6,855 nucleotides of DNA. It comes from Thermoplasmata archaeon (lineage in GTDB: Archaea > Thermoplasmatota > Thermoplasmata > UBA10834). Within the stretch, counting starts at the first letter, position 1. The number at the start of each line of letters is the position of its first letter. Below are positions 1 through 5,396 of the stretch, piece by piece. The notes under the pieces were generated by a model. The model did no database searches. It was not told the origin of the DNA and saw nothing but the letters and a program-made list of their open reading frames with translations. Position numbers and translations under genes: made by a program. Location: positions 1 through 6,855 of the forward strand of contig JALHSX010000262.1 in NCBI GenBank assembly GCA_022865445.1, written 5' to 3'.

Positions 1-769
1 GGACCCCGCTGAGATACCGTGGAAGAAGTTTGGGGCCGAGGTCGTGATCGAATCGACCGGCCTTTTCACGGAGAAGGATAAGGCCGCGAAGCATCTCACT
101 GCAGGAGCAAGGAAAGTCCTGATATCCGCTCCTGGAAAGGATGTTGACATTACACTAGTACTCGGCGTCAACTTCGACATGTACGACAAGGCAAAGCACA
201 ATGTGGTTTCGATGGCGTCGTGCACGACCGGCAGCCTGGCACCGCCGGCGAAGATCATCAACGACAAGTTCGGGATCGAGAAGGGAATGATGACGACGAT
301 CCACGCATACACTGGGGACCAGAAGCTCATCGACATGCCGCACAAGGATTTCAGACGCGGCAGGGCCGCCTCTCTGTCGATCATACCCACATCGACTGGC
401 GCTGCGAAGGCGATCGGAGAGGTCATACCAGCCCTCAAAGGGAAGATGAACGGGTTCGCGCTCAGGGTGCCGACTCCGTGCGGGTCCATAACGGACCTCA
501 GCTTCACGACGAAGCAGGAAGTTACTGCGGAGGAGCTGAACAAGGCGCTGAAGGATGCGGCCGAGGGCAAGATGAAGGGGATCATGGAGTACTGCACTGA
601 GCCCATCGTATCCACAGACATCATCGGCAACCCGCATTCCGCCGTTATCGACTCTCTCTCGACCATGGTCATCGGCGGCAAGGGCAACTTCGCCAAGATA
701 CTCTCCTGGTACGACAACGAATGGGGATACTCGAACAGGGTCGTGGAGCTCGCCCAGAAACTGCTGTAG
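1..769 (+). CDS. gap: Class I glyceraldehyde-3-phosphate dehydrogenase, C-terminal part (5' end outside window)
   Basis: Catalyses NAD(P)-dependent oxidative phosphorylation of glyceraldehyde-3-phosphate to 1,3-bisphosphoglycerate in glycolysis/gluconeogenesis, in the cytosol. The reading frame is open from base 2 (DPAEIPWKKFGAEVV...), so the gene starts upstream and the GTG at 44 is an internal valine. Visible landmarks are VIESTGLFT, the active-site segment ASCTT with catalytic Cys codon at 221-223, TTIHAYTGDQ with catalytic His at 302-304 (27 residues later, the same spacing as Cys149/His176 of the family), RVPTP, and the C-terminal signature SWYDNEWGYSNR. The segment after the catalytic Cys reads SCTTGSLAP rather than the usual SCTTNCLAP. 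This is the bacterial-type enzyme, not the archaeal type II enzyme. It ends at TAG 767-769, convergent with endA, and I see no clear terminator in the 58-nt gap. Confidence 0.96.
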   Translation, partial: DPAEIPWKKFGAEVVIESTGLFTEKDKAAKHLTAGARKVLISAPGKDVDITLVLGVNFDMYDKAKHNVVSMASCTTGSLAPPAKIINDKFGIEKGMMTTIHAYTGDQKLIDMPHKDFRRGRAASLSIIPTSTGAAKAIGEVIPALKGKMNGFALRVPTPCGSITDLSFTTKQEVTAEELNKALKDAAEGKMKGIMEYCTEPIVSTDIIGNPHSAVIDSLSTMVIGGKGNFAKILSWYDNEWGYSNRVVELAQKLL

Positions 770-827
770 ATCGCTGGCCATCCTGGGTTGACATTCGATA
801 CAAGCCGCAGTGGAAGGCCTGAATCAA

Positions 828-1883
828 CTAGGGCCTGTACCTGCTTATGCTCACGTACTCGACTTCCTTCTCTGAGACTCTTCCCAGAAGTATCTCCTTC
901 TTCACGCCATGGGCAAGGCGAACCGCACGGCTGACTTCAGGCCACATGGTCTTGAATTCCTTGGGGACCGCGTGCACGAGATACCTCGCATGCTGTTTCG
1001 CAGGGTCTCCTTCGTACGCCCGGAAGTGCGAGCCGTACTTGAACCCCGTCTTCACGATGAGGCCCTTGCCCTTCATGTCCTTGAATGCGTTGAGACGCAG
1101 GTCGAAATCGGGCTGGAAGCTGCGGGCGCGCTTCTTCAGAGCTGCGGAGGTCACTGGACGGTTGGTCTTAGAATCGGTCAGTTTGAAAACACCGATATCC
1201 ATGAGGAATGCCGCCTCGATGAGCGAGAGCTGAAGGGTCTGCCCAATCATCTTCCCGAAGAAGTGGCCTCCGTGCAGTGCTCCCGCGCCATCTCGGTCGG
1301 CGACGAGAACGCGATCGGCCATGAGCAAGCCATCGACGCTAGAACTGAGGTCTATGGCGCCCACCCTTCCTTTGGGAACGACCCGCTTGACATCGTAGTA
1401 TGTCACGTCGCTTTCCTCGTCGACAACGGCCAGCAGCAGCTTCTTCCGGACATCGGCAGTCCTATCAAGATCCTCCAGTAGCATGGCGAGGTCGAATGTC
1501 CGCCGCTCGGAAATGGCCGAGACCCACCACTTGCTGGGCGTCTTGTTCGGGGTGCCGCCGCGAGGAAAAACCCTGAAATCGAGGGGGGGCTGACCCAGCT
1601 TCACAACATAGCCCCTTGACCTGAGCTCTCGATAGACCAGGTAACGTATCTCGAAGCCTTCGGAGTTCTTGTGCGCAAGCCTCATCAGGTGGCCTACGTC
1701 CCTTTTACCTCCGTCGGATTCGACCTCCAGCCTGCCCGATTCCACGAGGTAGATGGCCTCCATCAAATCCAGTTTCAGAGGACCGCCTGACTGGGGCACT
1801 CCATAGTACCCCTTGTTGTGTATCTGGCTCGCTTCGGACTGATCCTGGACGATGACATGCGTTCCGTGGAGTTGTCCGATCAT
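828..1883 (-). CDS. endA: tRNA-splicing endonuclease, tandem-repeat (alpha2-type) archaeal EndA
   Basis: Cuts introns out of precursor tRNAs at bulge-helix-bulge motifs. The 351-aa protein is two homologous halves. Residues about 1-170 are the pseudo-repeat: HNKGYYG, LMEAIYLVESG, YLVYRELRSRGYVVKLG, LLLAVVDEESDVTYYDVKR. Residues about 185-351 are the catalytic repeat: GGHFFG, LIEAAFLMDIG, KGLIVKTGFKYGSHFRAY, ARYLVHAVP, VRLAHGVKKEILLG. The likely catalytic triad is Tyr290, His298 and Lys328/329. The matching first-half positions are Phe106 and Pro116, so that half lacks the Tyr and His and is probably structural. This layout matches homodimeric enzymes such as that of Archaeoglobus, which are around 300 aa, so this one is somewhat long. 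The ATG at 1883 has no convincing Shine-Dalgarno site, and an AT-rich box about 29 nt upstream fits a leaderless transcript. Confidence 0.93.
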   Translation of the reverse strand: MIGQLHGTHVIVQDQSEASQIHNKGYYGVPQSGGPLKLDLMEAIYLVESGRLEVESDGGKRDVGHLMRLAHKNSEGFEIRYLVYRELRSRGYVVKLGQPPLDFRVFPRGGTPNKTPSKWWVSAISERRTFDLAMLLEDLDRTADVRKKLLLAVVDEESDVTYYDVKRVVPKGRVGAIDLSSSVDGLLMADRVLVADRDGAGALHGGHFFGKMIGQTLQLSLIEAAFLMDIGVFKLTDSKTNRPVTSAALKKRARSFQPDFDLRLNAFKDMKGKGLIVKTGFKYGSHFRAYEGDPAKQHARYLVHAVPKEFKTMWPEVSRAVRLAHGVKKEILLGRVSEKEVEYVSISRYRP

Positions 1884-1904
1884 TGGTCCGCCATATTGTG
1901 ATTG

Positions 1905-1920
1905 ATGGTTATTACACTAG
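1905..1920 (-). promoter_or_regulatory. Weak TATA-like box of endA
   Basis: On the minus strand this reads roughly CTAGTGTAATAACCAT. The AT-rich core GTAATAA (bases 1909-1915) is centred about 29 nt before the endA ATG, the spacing expected for an archaeal TATA box driving a leaderless mRNA. The match to TTTATATA is poor, so the call rests mainly on spacing and on the lack of a ribosome binding site. Confidence 0.3.
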
Positions 1921-1969
1921 TTCATCGGGCCAACAAACTCGGGCTCGTCAGCCTGGTGTTCCTGCCATC

Positions 1970-2018
1970 TAGCCAGCTTCCCGAAGAGGGTGGCTAATTA
2001 GCCGGGTCTGAATAGCCA
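1970..2018. promoter_or_regulatory. Candidate operator: cluster of TAGCCA/TGGCTA half-sites
   Basis: TAGCCA occurs at 1970-1975, its complement TGGCTA at 1991-1996, TAGCC at 1999-2003 and TAGCCA again at 2013-2018. The middle two fuse into a perfect 12-bp palindrome GGCTAATTAGCC (1992-2003). The last half-site ends 2 bp before the TATATAAA box at 2021, where the TFB recognition element lies, so a bound repressor could block TFB/TBP. The natural candidate ligand is the winged-helix protein encoded at 2112-2975, as in self-repressing toxin-antitoxin units; that assignment is inference. Confidence 0.5.
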
Positions 2019-2020
2019 CC

Positions 2021-2028
2021 TATATAAA
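2021..2028 (+). promoter_or_regulatory. Archaeal TATA box for the winged-helix/PIN unit
   Basis: TATATAAA is a consensus archaeal TATA box. Transcription would start near 2047-2050, giving a leader of about 60 nt before the preferred ATG at 2112. No competing gene lies between. Confidence 0.75.
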
Positions 2029-2096
2029 CCCCTTCACATACTGGCGGTGCGAGCCGAACCCTAGCGCGCAAACCCTAAAGGAGTCAGAGTGCAGTA

Positions 2097-2103
2097 GAGG
2101 TGA
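2097..2103 (+). promoter_or_regulatory. Ribosome binding site that decides the start of the 2112 gene
   Basis: GAGGTGA is a full match to the archaeal anti-Shine-Dalgarno and lies 8 nt before the ATG at 2112. The longer reading from GTG at 2100 would start inside this site, so ATG 2112 is the better start. A second purine stretch, AAAGGAG at 2077-2083, is 16 nt from the GTG, too far to support it. Confidence 0.7.
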
Positions 2104-2111
2104 CCTGGGAC

Positions 2112-2975
2112 ATGATTCTAGAAGACCCTGACGAGGCGAGGGCATGGGGAGTGCTCTTCGCGCTGTCCTTGAGGGGGGACGGGACGATCTCAGGACGTGT
2201 CACGCTAAACAAGACACTCGCATTGCTCCAGCGGGATGGCTTCCCCATCGAAAACAAATTCATCACCAAGGACAGGGGGCCGTATGACAGGCTTATCCAT
2301 CTGGACGCCGAAGATCTCGAGAAACAGAAGTTGCTGGAGATCAATGAGAAGACCACGAAACGCGAACGACCGACTACAATCTACCACCTTAGGGACGAAG
2401 GTCTAGGAGAGGTGCACAGACGGTATTCAGCTCGGATTGAAAGCATGCCATATCAGAGAATCTTCAGAGCTCATCTTGAGGAGATTAAAAGAAGATTCTC
2501 AGAGTACACGACTCCGGAAATTGTGGACAAGGTCCACCATGAATTGCTCATGGACATCGATGAGGATGATGCACACAGAGAAATGGACGACCTGGTCACT
2601 GACCTTATGGTAGCCCAAGATGAAGCGGAGACTGATCGCAACCGGACTTGCTTCATTTGTCTGAATCTTCTAGGAAGCCTCGACTTCGCGGTGACATCTC
2701 TATCGCAAGCAGTCAAGAGGACTCACAACACCAATTCATCCAGCAAGAATCTCATCTACTTCAACGCAAAGGAGTCGCTCTACTGGGCTCAGAAGCTGAT
2801 GCGCCACGAGCACGTGCGATACAGCAGACCCGGCGAGGGCCCCCTTGCAGGATTTAGAGAGCAACTCGGGTACAGGTTGTTCTGCACCGAGGGACTCTCT
2901 GGCCGATACGAGATAGTGAAGCCGATAAGGGACGAACTCAGCCTGAAGCAGTACATCGAGACCGTTCCGATATAG
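2112..2975 (+). CDS. Winged-helix protein with Panacea/YwgA-like N-terminal motif, probable antitoxin or regulator
   Basis: 287 aa from ATG 2112; four more residues if GTG 2100 is used. Residues about 10-105 look like a winged-helix domain: helix AWGVLFALSL, then GRVTLNKTLALLQRDGFPIENKFITKDRGPYDRLIHLDAEDLEKQKLLE, a basic turn KTTKRERPT and strand TIYHLRDEG. The order G(R)xxLxKxLxLL...F...RGPYDxxL...LxxxxLL resembles the Panacea (SocA-like) and YwgA families, where a GP(Y/F) turn follows a helix pair; several Panacea-domain proteins are known antitoxins. The middle (about 115-175) is acidic and helical. The C-terminal part (about 180-287) I do not recognise. The gene ends 10 nt before the PIN gene, so the pair is probably co-transcribed and co-translated. 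The family call is a motif impression; a generic PadR/MarR-like regulator is the alternative. Confidence 0.6.
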   Translation: MILEDPDEARAWGVLFALSLRGDGTISGRVTLNKTLALLQRDGFPIENKFITKDRGPYDRLIHLDAEDLEKQKLLEINEKTTKRERPTTIYHLRDEGLGEVHRRYSARIESMPYQRIFRAHLEEIKRRFSEYTTPEIVDKVHHELLMDIDEDDAHREMDDLVTDLMVAQDEAETDRNRTCFICLNLLGSLDFAVTSLSQAVKRTHNTNSSSKNLIYFNAKESLYWAQKLMRHEHVRYSRPGEGPLAGFREQLGYRLFCTEGLSGRYEIVKPIRDELSLKQYIETVPI

Positions 2976-2979
2976 GAGG
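2975..2979 (+). promoter_or_regulatory. Ribosome binding site of the PIN gene, overlapping the upstream stop codon
   Basis: GGAGG shares its first G with the TAG stop (2973-2975) of the upstream gene and lies 6 nt before GTG 2986. It selects GTG 2986 over the ATG at 2982, whose frame stops after 31 codons. The overlap implies translational coupling of the pair. Confidence 0.65.
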
Positions 2980-2985
2980 GAATGC

Positions 2986-3381
2986 GTGCAAAGGCCGTCA
3001 ACGGTCGCTTTCGACGCGAACGTATGTCTAACACATGCCATGAATCTCGGCAAGCATTTCAAAGTCCAAGTCTGTGATTATGACTGCAGGCCCGCTCAGC
3101 GCTTTGTGTTCGGATGCCAAAAGGATGGAGTGAGAATTGGGACCTATCAGAAGACCAAACAACATTCTTACGACAATCTCGCGGAGCGGGTTGATGAGGT
3201 GGCTCATGATTGCCACATCCCGGCACGGTACGCCATGAGTGCGTTATTTACCATCGCCGAGAAGAATCTAGATGACCTCTTCCTGAAGTTAAATGATCTT
3301 TCTAGACCAATGGACGGCGTCAGAGATCACAAATGCCAGAGCGTTCTTCGATGCACATGGAAGGCAACTAGGAACGCCTAA
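2986..3381 (+). CDS. PIN-domain nuclease, N-terminal part (frame breaks between 3293 and 3381)
   Basis: 131 aa from GTG 2986, placed by GGAGG at 2975-2979. The first strand, TVAFDANVCLTHAMN, carries the first metal-binding acid of a PIN ribonuclease (Asp10) in the typical hhhDxN context. A mostly helical insertion follows (SYDNLAERVDEVAHD, AMSALFTIAEKNLDDLFLKLNDL). After about residue 104 the frame gives an unconvincing tail (PMDGVRDHKCQSVLRCTWKATRNA), while the overlapping +1 frame starting near 3293 carries the missing PIN C-terminal motifs. This is therefore probably one gene of about 198 aa interrupted by a frameshift. In a toxin-antitoxin reading it is the toxin, an RNase, next to the winged-helix partner upstream. 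If not recoded, this fragment lacks the later catalytic acids and should be inactive. Confidence 0.6.
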   Translation: MQRPSTVAFDANVCLTHAMNLGKHFKVQVCDYDCRPAQRFVFGCQKDGVRIGTYQKTKQHSYDNLAERVDEVAHDCHIPARYAMSALFTIAEKNLDDLFLKLNDLSRPMDGVRDHKCQSVLRCTWKATRNA

Positions 3382-3583
3382 TCATCCCAAGGATAAGATA
3401 CCAGAGGTACACGATCTCGAGTTCCTGGTGAGCTCACACAACCTCGGCCCAGGCAAGACCCATATCGCCTCGAACGACTCGCACTTCACTGAGAACGCCC
3501 AAGCAATCGAGACATCCTACAACGTTGCCATCGTTCCGATGATTCAGTTCGATGGCGTGTGTAATCTCCTCGGATGGCCCTGA
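3293..3583 (+). CDS. PIN-domain nuclease, C-terminal part (+1 frame relative to the N-terminal part)
   Basis: 96 codons from ATG 3293, which directly follows an in-frame TAA at 3290-3292 and has no Shine-Dalgarno site, so independent translation is unlikely. It holds the acidic residues expected in the second half of a PIN fold: IPEVHDLEFLVSSHNL (Asp41 or Glu43 as the middle metal ligand) and HIASNDSHFTENA (Asp62, in the xxSNDxHF form of the family's TxDxxF motif), ending in a strand YNVAIVPM. The simplest joining point is at CTT T (3298-3301), giving ...KLNDL-LDQWTASEITNARAFF.... The stop at 3581-3583 is 8 nt before the insertion sequence, so the gene end looks native. It may be a pseudogene, a sequencing or assembly error, or a programmed +1 frameshift. 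Confidence 0.55.
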   Translation: MIFLDQWTASEITNARAFFDAHGRQLGTPNHPKDKIPEVHDLEFLVSSHNLGPGKTHIASNDSHFTENAQAIETSYNVAIVPMIQFDGVCNLLGWP

Positions 3584-3591
3584 CGAGCTTA

Positions 3592-3614
3592 CTAACCGAA
3601 GACAAGAAGGCTTC
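3592..3614 (+). repeat. Left terminal inverted repeat of the insertion sequence
   Basis: Imperfect match (about 16 of 22 aligned positions, with two one-base gaps) to the complement of 4982-5004. It overlaps the first bases of the transposase stop codon, as is common where the transposase gene runs to the end of an element. Confidence 0.5.
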
Positions 3615-4944
3615 AGTTGAAGCACTTGACGTTGCTCAGCCCTTCTGCGATGCCGTGTTGGAGCTTGCACAGAGCTACCGCAAGCAGTGAGATATAGACC
3701 ATCAGAACGTGCCTCTCCGCCCTCTCAATACCTCTGGCATCCATGAACTTCTCGAGGAGCATCTGCTGCTTCATGTGACCATGAAAAGCTTCGATGGCCG
3801 CCCTCCGATTGTATTTCTGCTTGGTCGAGTCTCTGCGGTCGCGCCAGTCTCTTACATAGATATTCCAGAAGTATGCGCCGACTTCCTCGCGATACCCCTT
3901 ATTCATCAGGAATTCCGGCATCTTCTCGAATGGCGCATTTGGATCATACCCTTCGTGCTTCCACAACGTCTTGTACAACCTGGTTATCGCGGCGATTGAG
4001 CCCATCTTGTTCTCTTTGGCATCGGACTTGAAATTGAAATGAGCCTTCCCCTTGCAGTTCGTCGCTACAAAGGCGAGATTGTCGTACGATGCGTAGGCTC
4101 CGTCGGCCCAGACTTCTTTCGGGTCCATCTCGAGCACGTGCAGCTTGTCCAAGAGACTAGGAAGATGCGGAGCGTCTCCATCAGTGATCTTGGTGAATTC
4201 GAGGGCGATGGGCAGCTGGAAATCCAGATCGTAGACTCCGTGAATCTTGTAGCCCTTTCTCCTGTAGTACGGGTTGAAGCTCGTGTCGGGGTCATTCTTC
4301 TTGCCCTCGATTGGAGTGGAATCGATAGCGACATTCGTCCCGAGAGTCAATCCCATCCGCTTGAGATCAGTCCGAATCTGCATAATGAGTATGTCGAAGA
4401 CCTCTCTCATGCCGTCAACGCCGAGGCGCCGCTCGAAGTGGCTGAATGTGCAGTGGTTGGGGATAGTCCTCCTTCCGTTGGGATTCGTGAAACCAAGCAT
4501 CTTCGCCTCGTCAGGATGCCCCTGAAAGTATCTCTCGAGGTCGGTGTGCCATCTCATTCCGAACAGGCGCCTCATAATCAGGGCCTTCAGCATTGCCTGA
4601 GGATCGTGGCGGTAGTGGCGGTCGTTGTCGACGTACTTCTTTGCGAATACGGGCAACACGGGGCTCAGATCCAGATAGGAAAGGAATTGAGCGGCCTTCA
4701 TCGGGAAGGCGTCTGAAGGATTCACAAACTCGTGACTGGGTACCATAGACATTGAGAAGTTCGGCTGCACCAGAGCCATTTCCATTGGTTGCGTGACAAC
4801 TTCATCGTCCAAATCATCAGATGATCCATTAGTGATTACTGGCCTGAATACACCAGAGTCATCAGTCGCATACTCGAACGCGGCACGGAAAACGCTAATA
4901 CCGCTCTCTACTATTGGTGTCCTTGGGGTTGGCATCTTATCCAT
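3613..4944 (-). CDS. DDE transposase, IS4/IS5 superfamily
   Basis: 443 aa when started at ATG 4944, which has GGAAGG a few bases upstream. The open frame continues to 5325, but that extension is low-complexity basic sequence with no family resemblance and overlaps the small gene at 5013-5132 in another frame. Residues about 80-180 form the DUF772-type N-terminal domain (LKALIMRRLFGMRWHTDLERYF, PNHCTFSHFERRLG). The RNase H-like catalytic core follows: Asp208 in NVAIDSTPIEGKK, Asp281 in VWADGAYASYDN, and Glu385 in the signature Y-x2-R-x3-E-x6-K (Tyr378, Arg381, Glu385, Lys392). All catalytic residues are present and the frame is intact, so the element may be active. The first ~70 residues are acidic and unlike the family core, so a later start such as Met54 or Met56 is possible. 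Confidence 0.9.
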   Translation of the reverse strand: MDKMPTPRTPIVESGISVFRAAFEYATDDSGVFRPVITNGSSDDLDDEVVTQPMEMALVQPNFSMSMVPSHEFVNPSDAFPMKAAQFLSYLDLSPVLPVFAKKYVDNDRHYRHDPQAMLKALIMRRLFGMRWHTDLERYFQGHPDEAKMLGFTNPNGRRTIPNHCTFSHFERRLGVDGMREVFDILIMQIRTDLKRMGLTLGTNVAIDSTPIEGKKNDPDTSFNPYYRRKGYKIHGVYDLDFQLPIALEFTKITDGDAPHLPSLLDKLHVLEMDPKEVWADGAYASYDNLAFVATNCKGKAHFNFKSDAKENKMGSIAAITRLYKTLWKHEGYDPNAPFEKMPEFLMNKGYREEVGAYFWNIYVRDWRDRRDSTKQKYNRRAAIEAFHGHMKQQMLLEKFMDARGIERAERHVLMVYISLLAVALCKLQHGIAEGLSNVKCFN

Positions 4945-4959
4945 GTCGACCTTCCGGCT

Positions 4960-4983
4960 CCGGGGATGTTCGCGCATTCCCGG
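4960..4983 (-). other. Hairpin in the transposase leader
   Basis: Arms CCGGGAATGC and ACATCCCCGG around a GCGA loop, on the minus strand (two mismatches; on the plus strand these become G-T wobbles). It lies 16 nt before the transposase ATG and just inside the right end. Insertion sequences often carry such structures to limit translation from outside transcripts; that role is inferred here. Confidence 0.35.
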
Positions 4984-5004
4984 GGCCTCAAGTCTGTTGG
5001 TTGG
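4982..5004 (-). repeat. Right terminal inverted repeat of the insertion sequence
   Basis: On the complement it begins CCAACCAACAGACTTG, pairing with CTAACCGAAGACAAG at the left end. It lies 38 nt upstream of the transposase ATG and 8 nt beyond the stop of the 5013-5132 gene. Confidence 0.5.
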
Positions 5005-5012
5005 CCTTTGAC

Positions 5013-5132
5013 CTATTCTTGTTTGTTTAGGCCATCCAGCAGTACCTCTTTCCAGGTCCTCCCGCCCTTCTTCTTGAGGGCGTTCTGATATTCCTTTTCG
5101 TCCAAGGCTATGTTTATCGTTCTTACCGTCAT
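5013..5132 (-). CDS. 39-aa ribbon-helix-helix-like small protein, possible orphan antitoxin or regulator
   Basis: ATG 5132 to TAG 5013. The N-terminal strand TVRTINIALDEKEY is followed by two predicted helices, QNALKKKGG and RTWKEVLLDGLN. This strand-helix-helix order, with a (R/K)xWxExLLxGL second helix, is typical of archaeal RHH/VapB-like antitoxins and small regulators; 39 aa is at the lower size limit. Reality of the gene is supported by a consensus TATA box 42 nt upstream, a palindrome over the predicted transcription start, and protein-like composition. No strong Shine-Dalgarno site is seen (GTAGGAT sits against the ATG). Its stop lies just outside the insertion sequence, so it was not truncated, but any partner gene once downstream on this strand is now separated by the element. 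No toxin partner is visible on this strand. Confidence 0.55.
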   Translation of the reverse strand: MTVRTINIALDEKEYQNALKKKGGRTWKEVLLDGLNKQE

Positions 5133-5134
5133 AT

Positions 5135-5156
5135 CCTACTAACCTACTTGGTAGGT
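5135..5156. promoter_or_regulatory. Candidate operator of the 39-aa protein
   Basis: A 15-bp palindrome ACCTAC-TTG-GTAGGT at 5142-5156 plus a third half-site CCTAC at 5135-5139. The half-sites begin at 5135, 5143 and 5151, exactly 8 bp apart. They cover the stretch from the predicted transcription start (near 5148) to the ATG, the classic position for autorepression by RHH proteins. Confidence 0.5.
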
Positions 5157-5170
5157 ATGTGTCTTCCGCC

Positions 5171-5178
5171 TTATATAC
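5171..5178 (-). promoter_or_regulatory. TATA box for the 39-aa gene (minus strand)
   Basis: GTATATAA on the minus strand matches the archaeal TATA consensus. Its centre is about 42 nt before the ATG at 5132, predicting a leader of roughly 16 nt. The transposase has no TATA box of its own that I can see, so it might also depend on read-through from here. Confidence 0.65.
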
Positions 5179-5340
5179 TTTCCCTCGATGTCCGAGGTCT
5201 ATCGCTGAAGGGAGTTCACATCGATTATTAGGGCGCCCCATCGCCGACCCAAACGTCGACCTAGGACGATCCCTTGACTTGCGGAAATACACCGTATTCA
5301 CCATCATCATCTCGGGGAACAGCAATAGCCCGTCGAAAGT
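5179..5340. other. Intergenic stretch without recognisable gene
   Basis: Lies between the divergent promoters of the 39-aa gene and the 5397 gene. Open frames cross it on both strands, but none shows a family motif, and the minus-strand one is merely the upstream extension of the transposase frame. It holds a short GGGCGCCC palindrome (5231-5238) of no evident meaning. Confidence 0.4.
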
Positions 5341-5343
5341 ATG

Positions 5344-5386
5344 TTATAGCAATTACGATATATGAATTATGATATAAGAGGGGTGA
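5344..5386 (+). promoter_or_regulatory. AT-rich promoter and ribosome binding site of the zinc-ribbon gene
   Basis: Three TATA-like strings occur: TTATAG (5344-5349), GATATATGA (5357-5365) and GATATAAG (5371-5378). The Shine-Dalgarno site GAGGGGTGA (5378-5386) is 10 nt before ATG 5397. Only the first box places the transcription start (about 5372) upstream of that site, so it is the best candidate, although the second is the better consensus match. Confidence 0.4.
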
Positions 5387-5396
5387 CTGACGAATA

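Larger units (their letters stand above)
3592..5004 (-). mobile_element. IS4-superfamily insertion sequence, about 1.4 kb
   Basis: A single DDE transposase on the minus strand is bracketed by imperfect terminal inverted repeats. The left end reads CTAACCGAAGACAAG (from 3592) and the right end, on the complement, CCAACCAACAGACTTG (from 5004). With gaps they share C-AACC-A-AGAC--GA-GGC. The element leaves 8 nt after the PIN-gene stop and 8 nt after the stop of the small minus-strand gene at 5013, so neither flanking reading frame is cut. I see no convincing target-site duplication: the flanks are GAGCTTA on the left and CCTTTGA on the right. Presence of the element is secure; the exact ends are less so. 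Confidence 0.7.

Noticed and set aside
155..781. Long minus-strand open frame opposite gap
   Set aside because: It mirrors the well-supported gap gene and its translation is Arg-rich with no family motif.
809..836. GGCC...GGCC inverted repeat between gap and endA as a terminator
   Set aside because: The arms are only 4 bp and no T-run follows on either strand.
909..1481. Plus-strand open frame inside endA
   Set aside because: It is the shadow of a strongly supported minus-strand gene; no promoter, ribosome binding site or domain.
3590..5144. 8-bp direct repeat TACTAACC at 3590-3597 and 5137-5144 as a target-site duplication
   Set aside because: It would put the element's right end inside the promoter region of the 39-aa gene, and the ends so defined show no inverted repeat. 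The pair at 3592 and 5004 is a better inverted match; one 8-mer in this search space is within chance.
4945..5325. N-terminal extension of the transposase frame up to an ATG at 5325
   Set aside because: It crosses the inferred element end, overlaps the 39-aa gene and its promoter, and has no resemblance to transposase N-termini; a start at 4944 has a ribosome binding site and gives a normal length.
5159..5365. 68-codon plus-strand open frame upstream of the zinc-ribbon gene
   Set aside because: It starts across the 39-aa gene's promoter, lacks a ribosome binding site and has no recognisable protein features.
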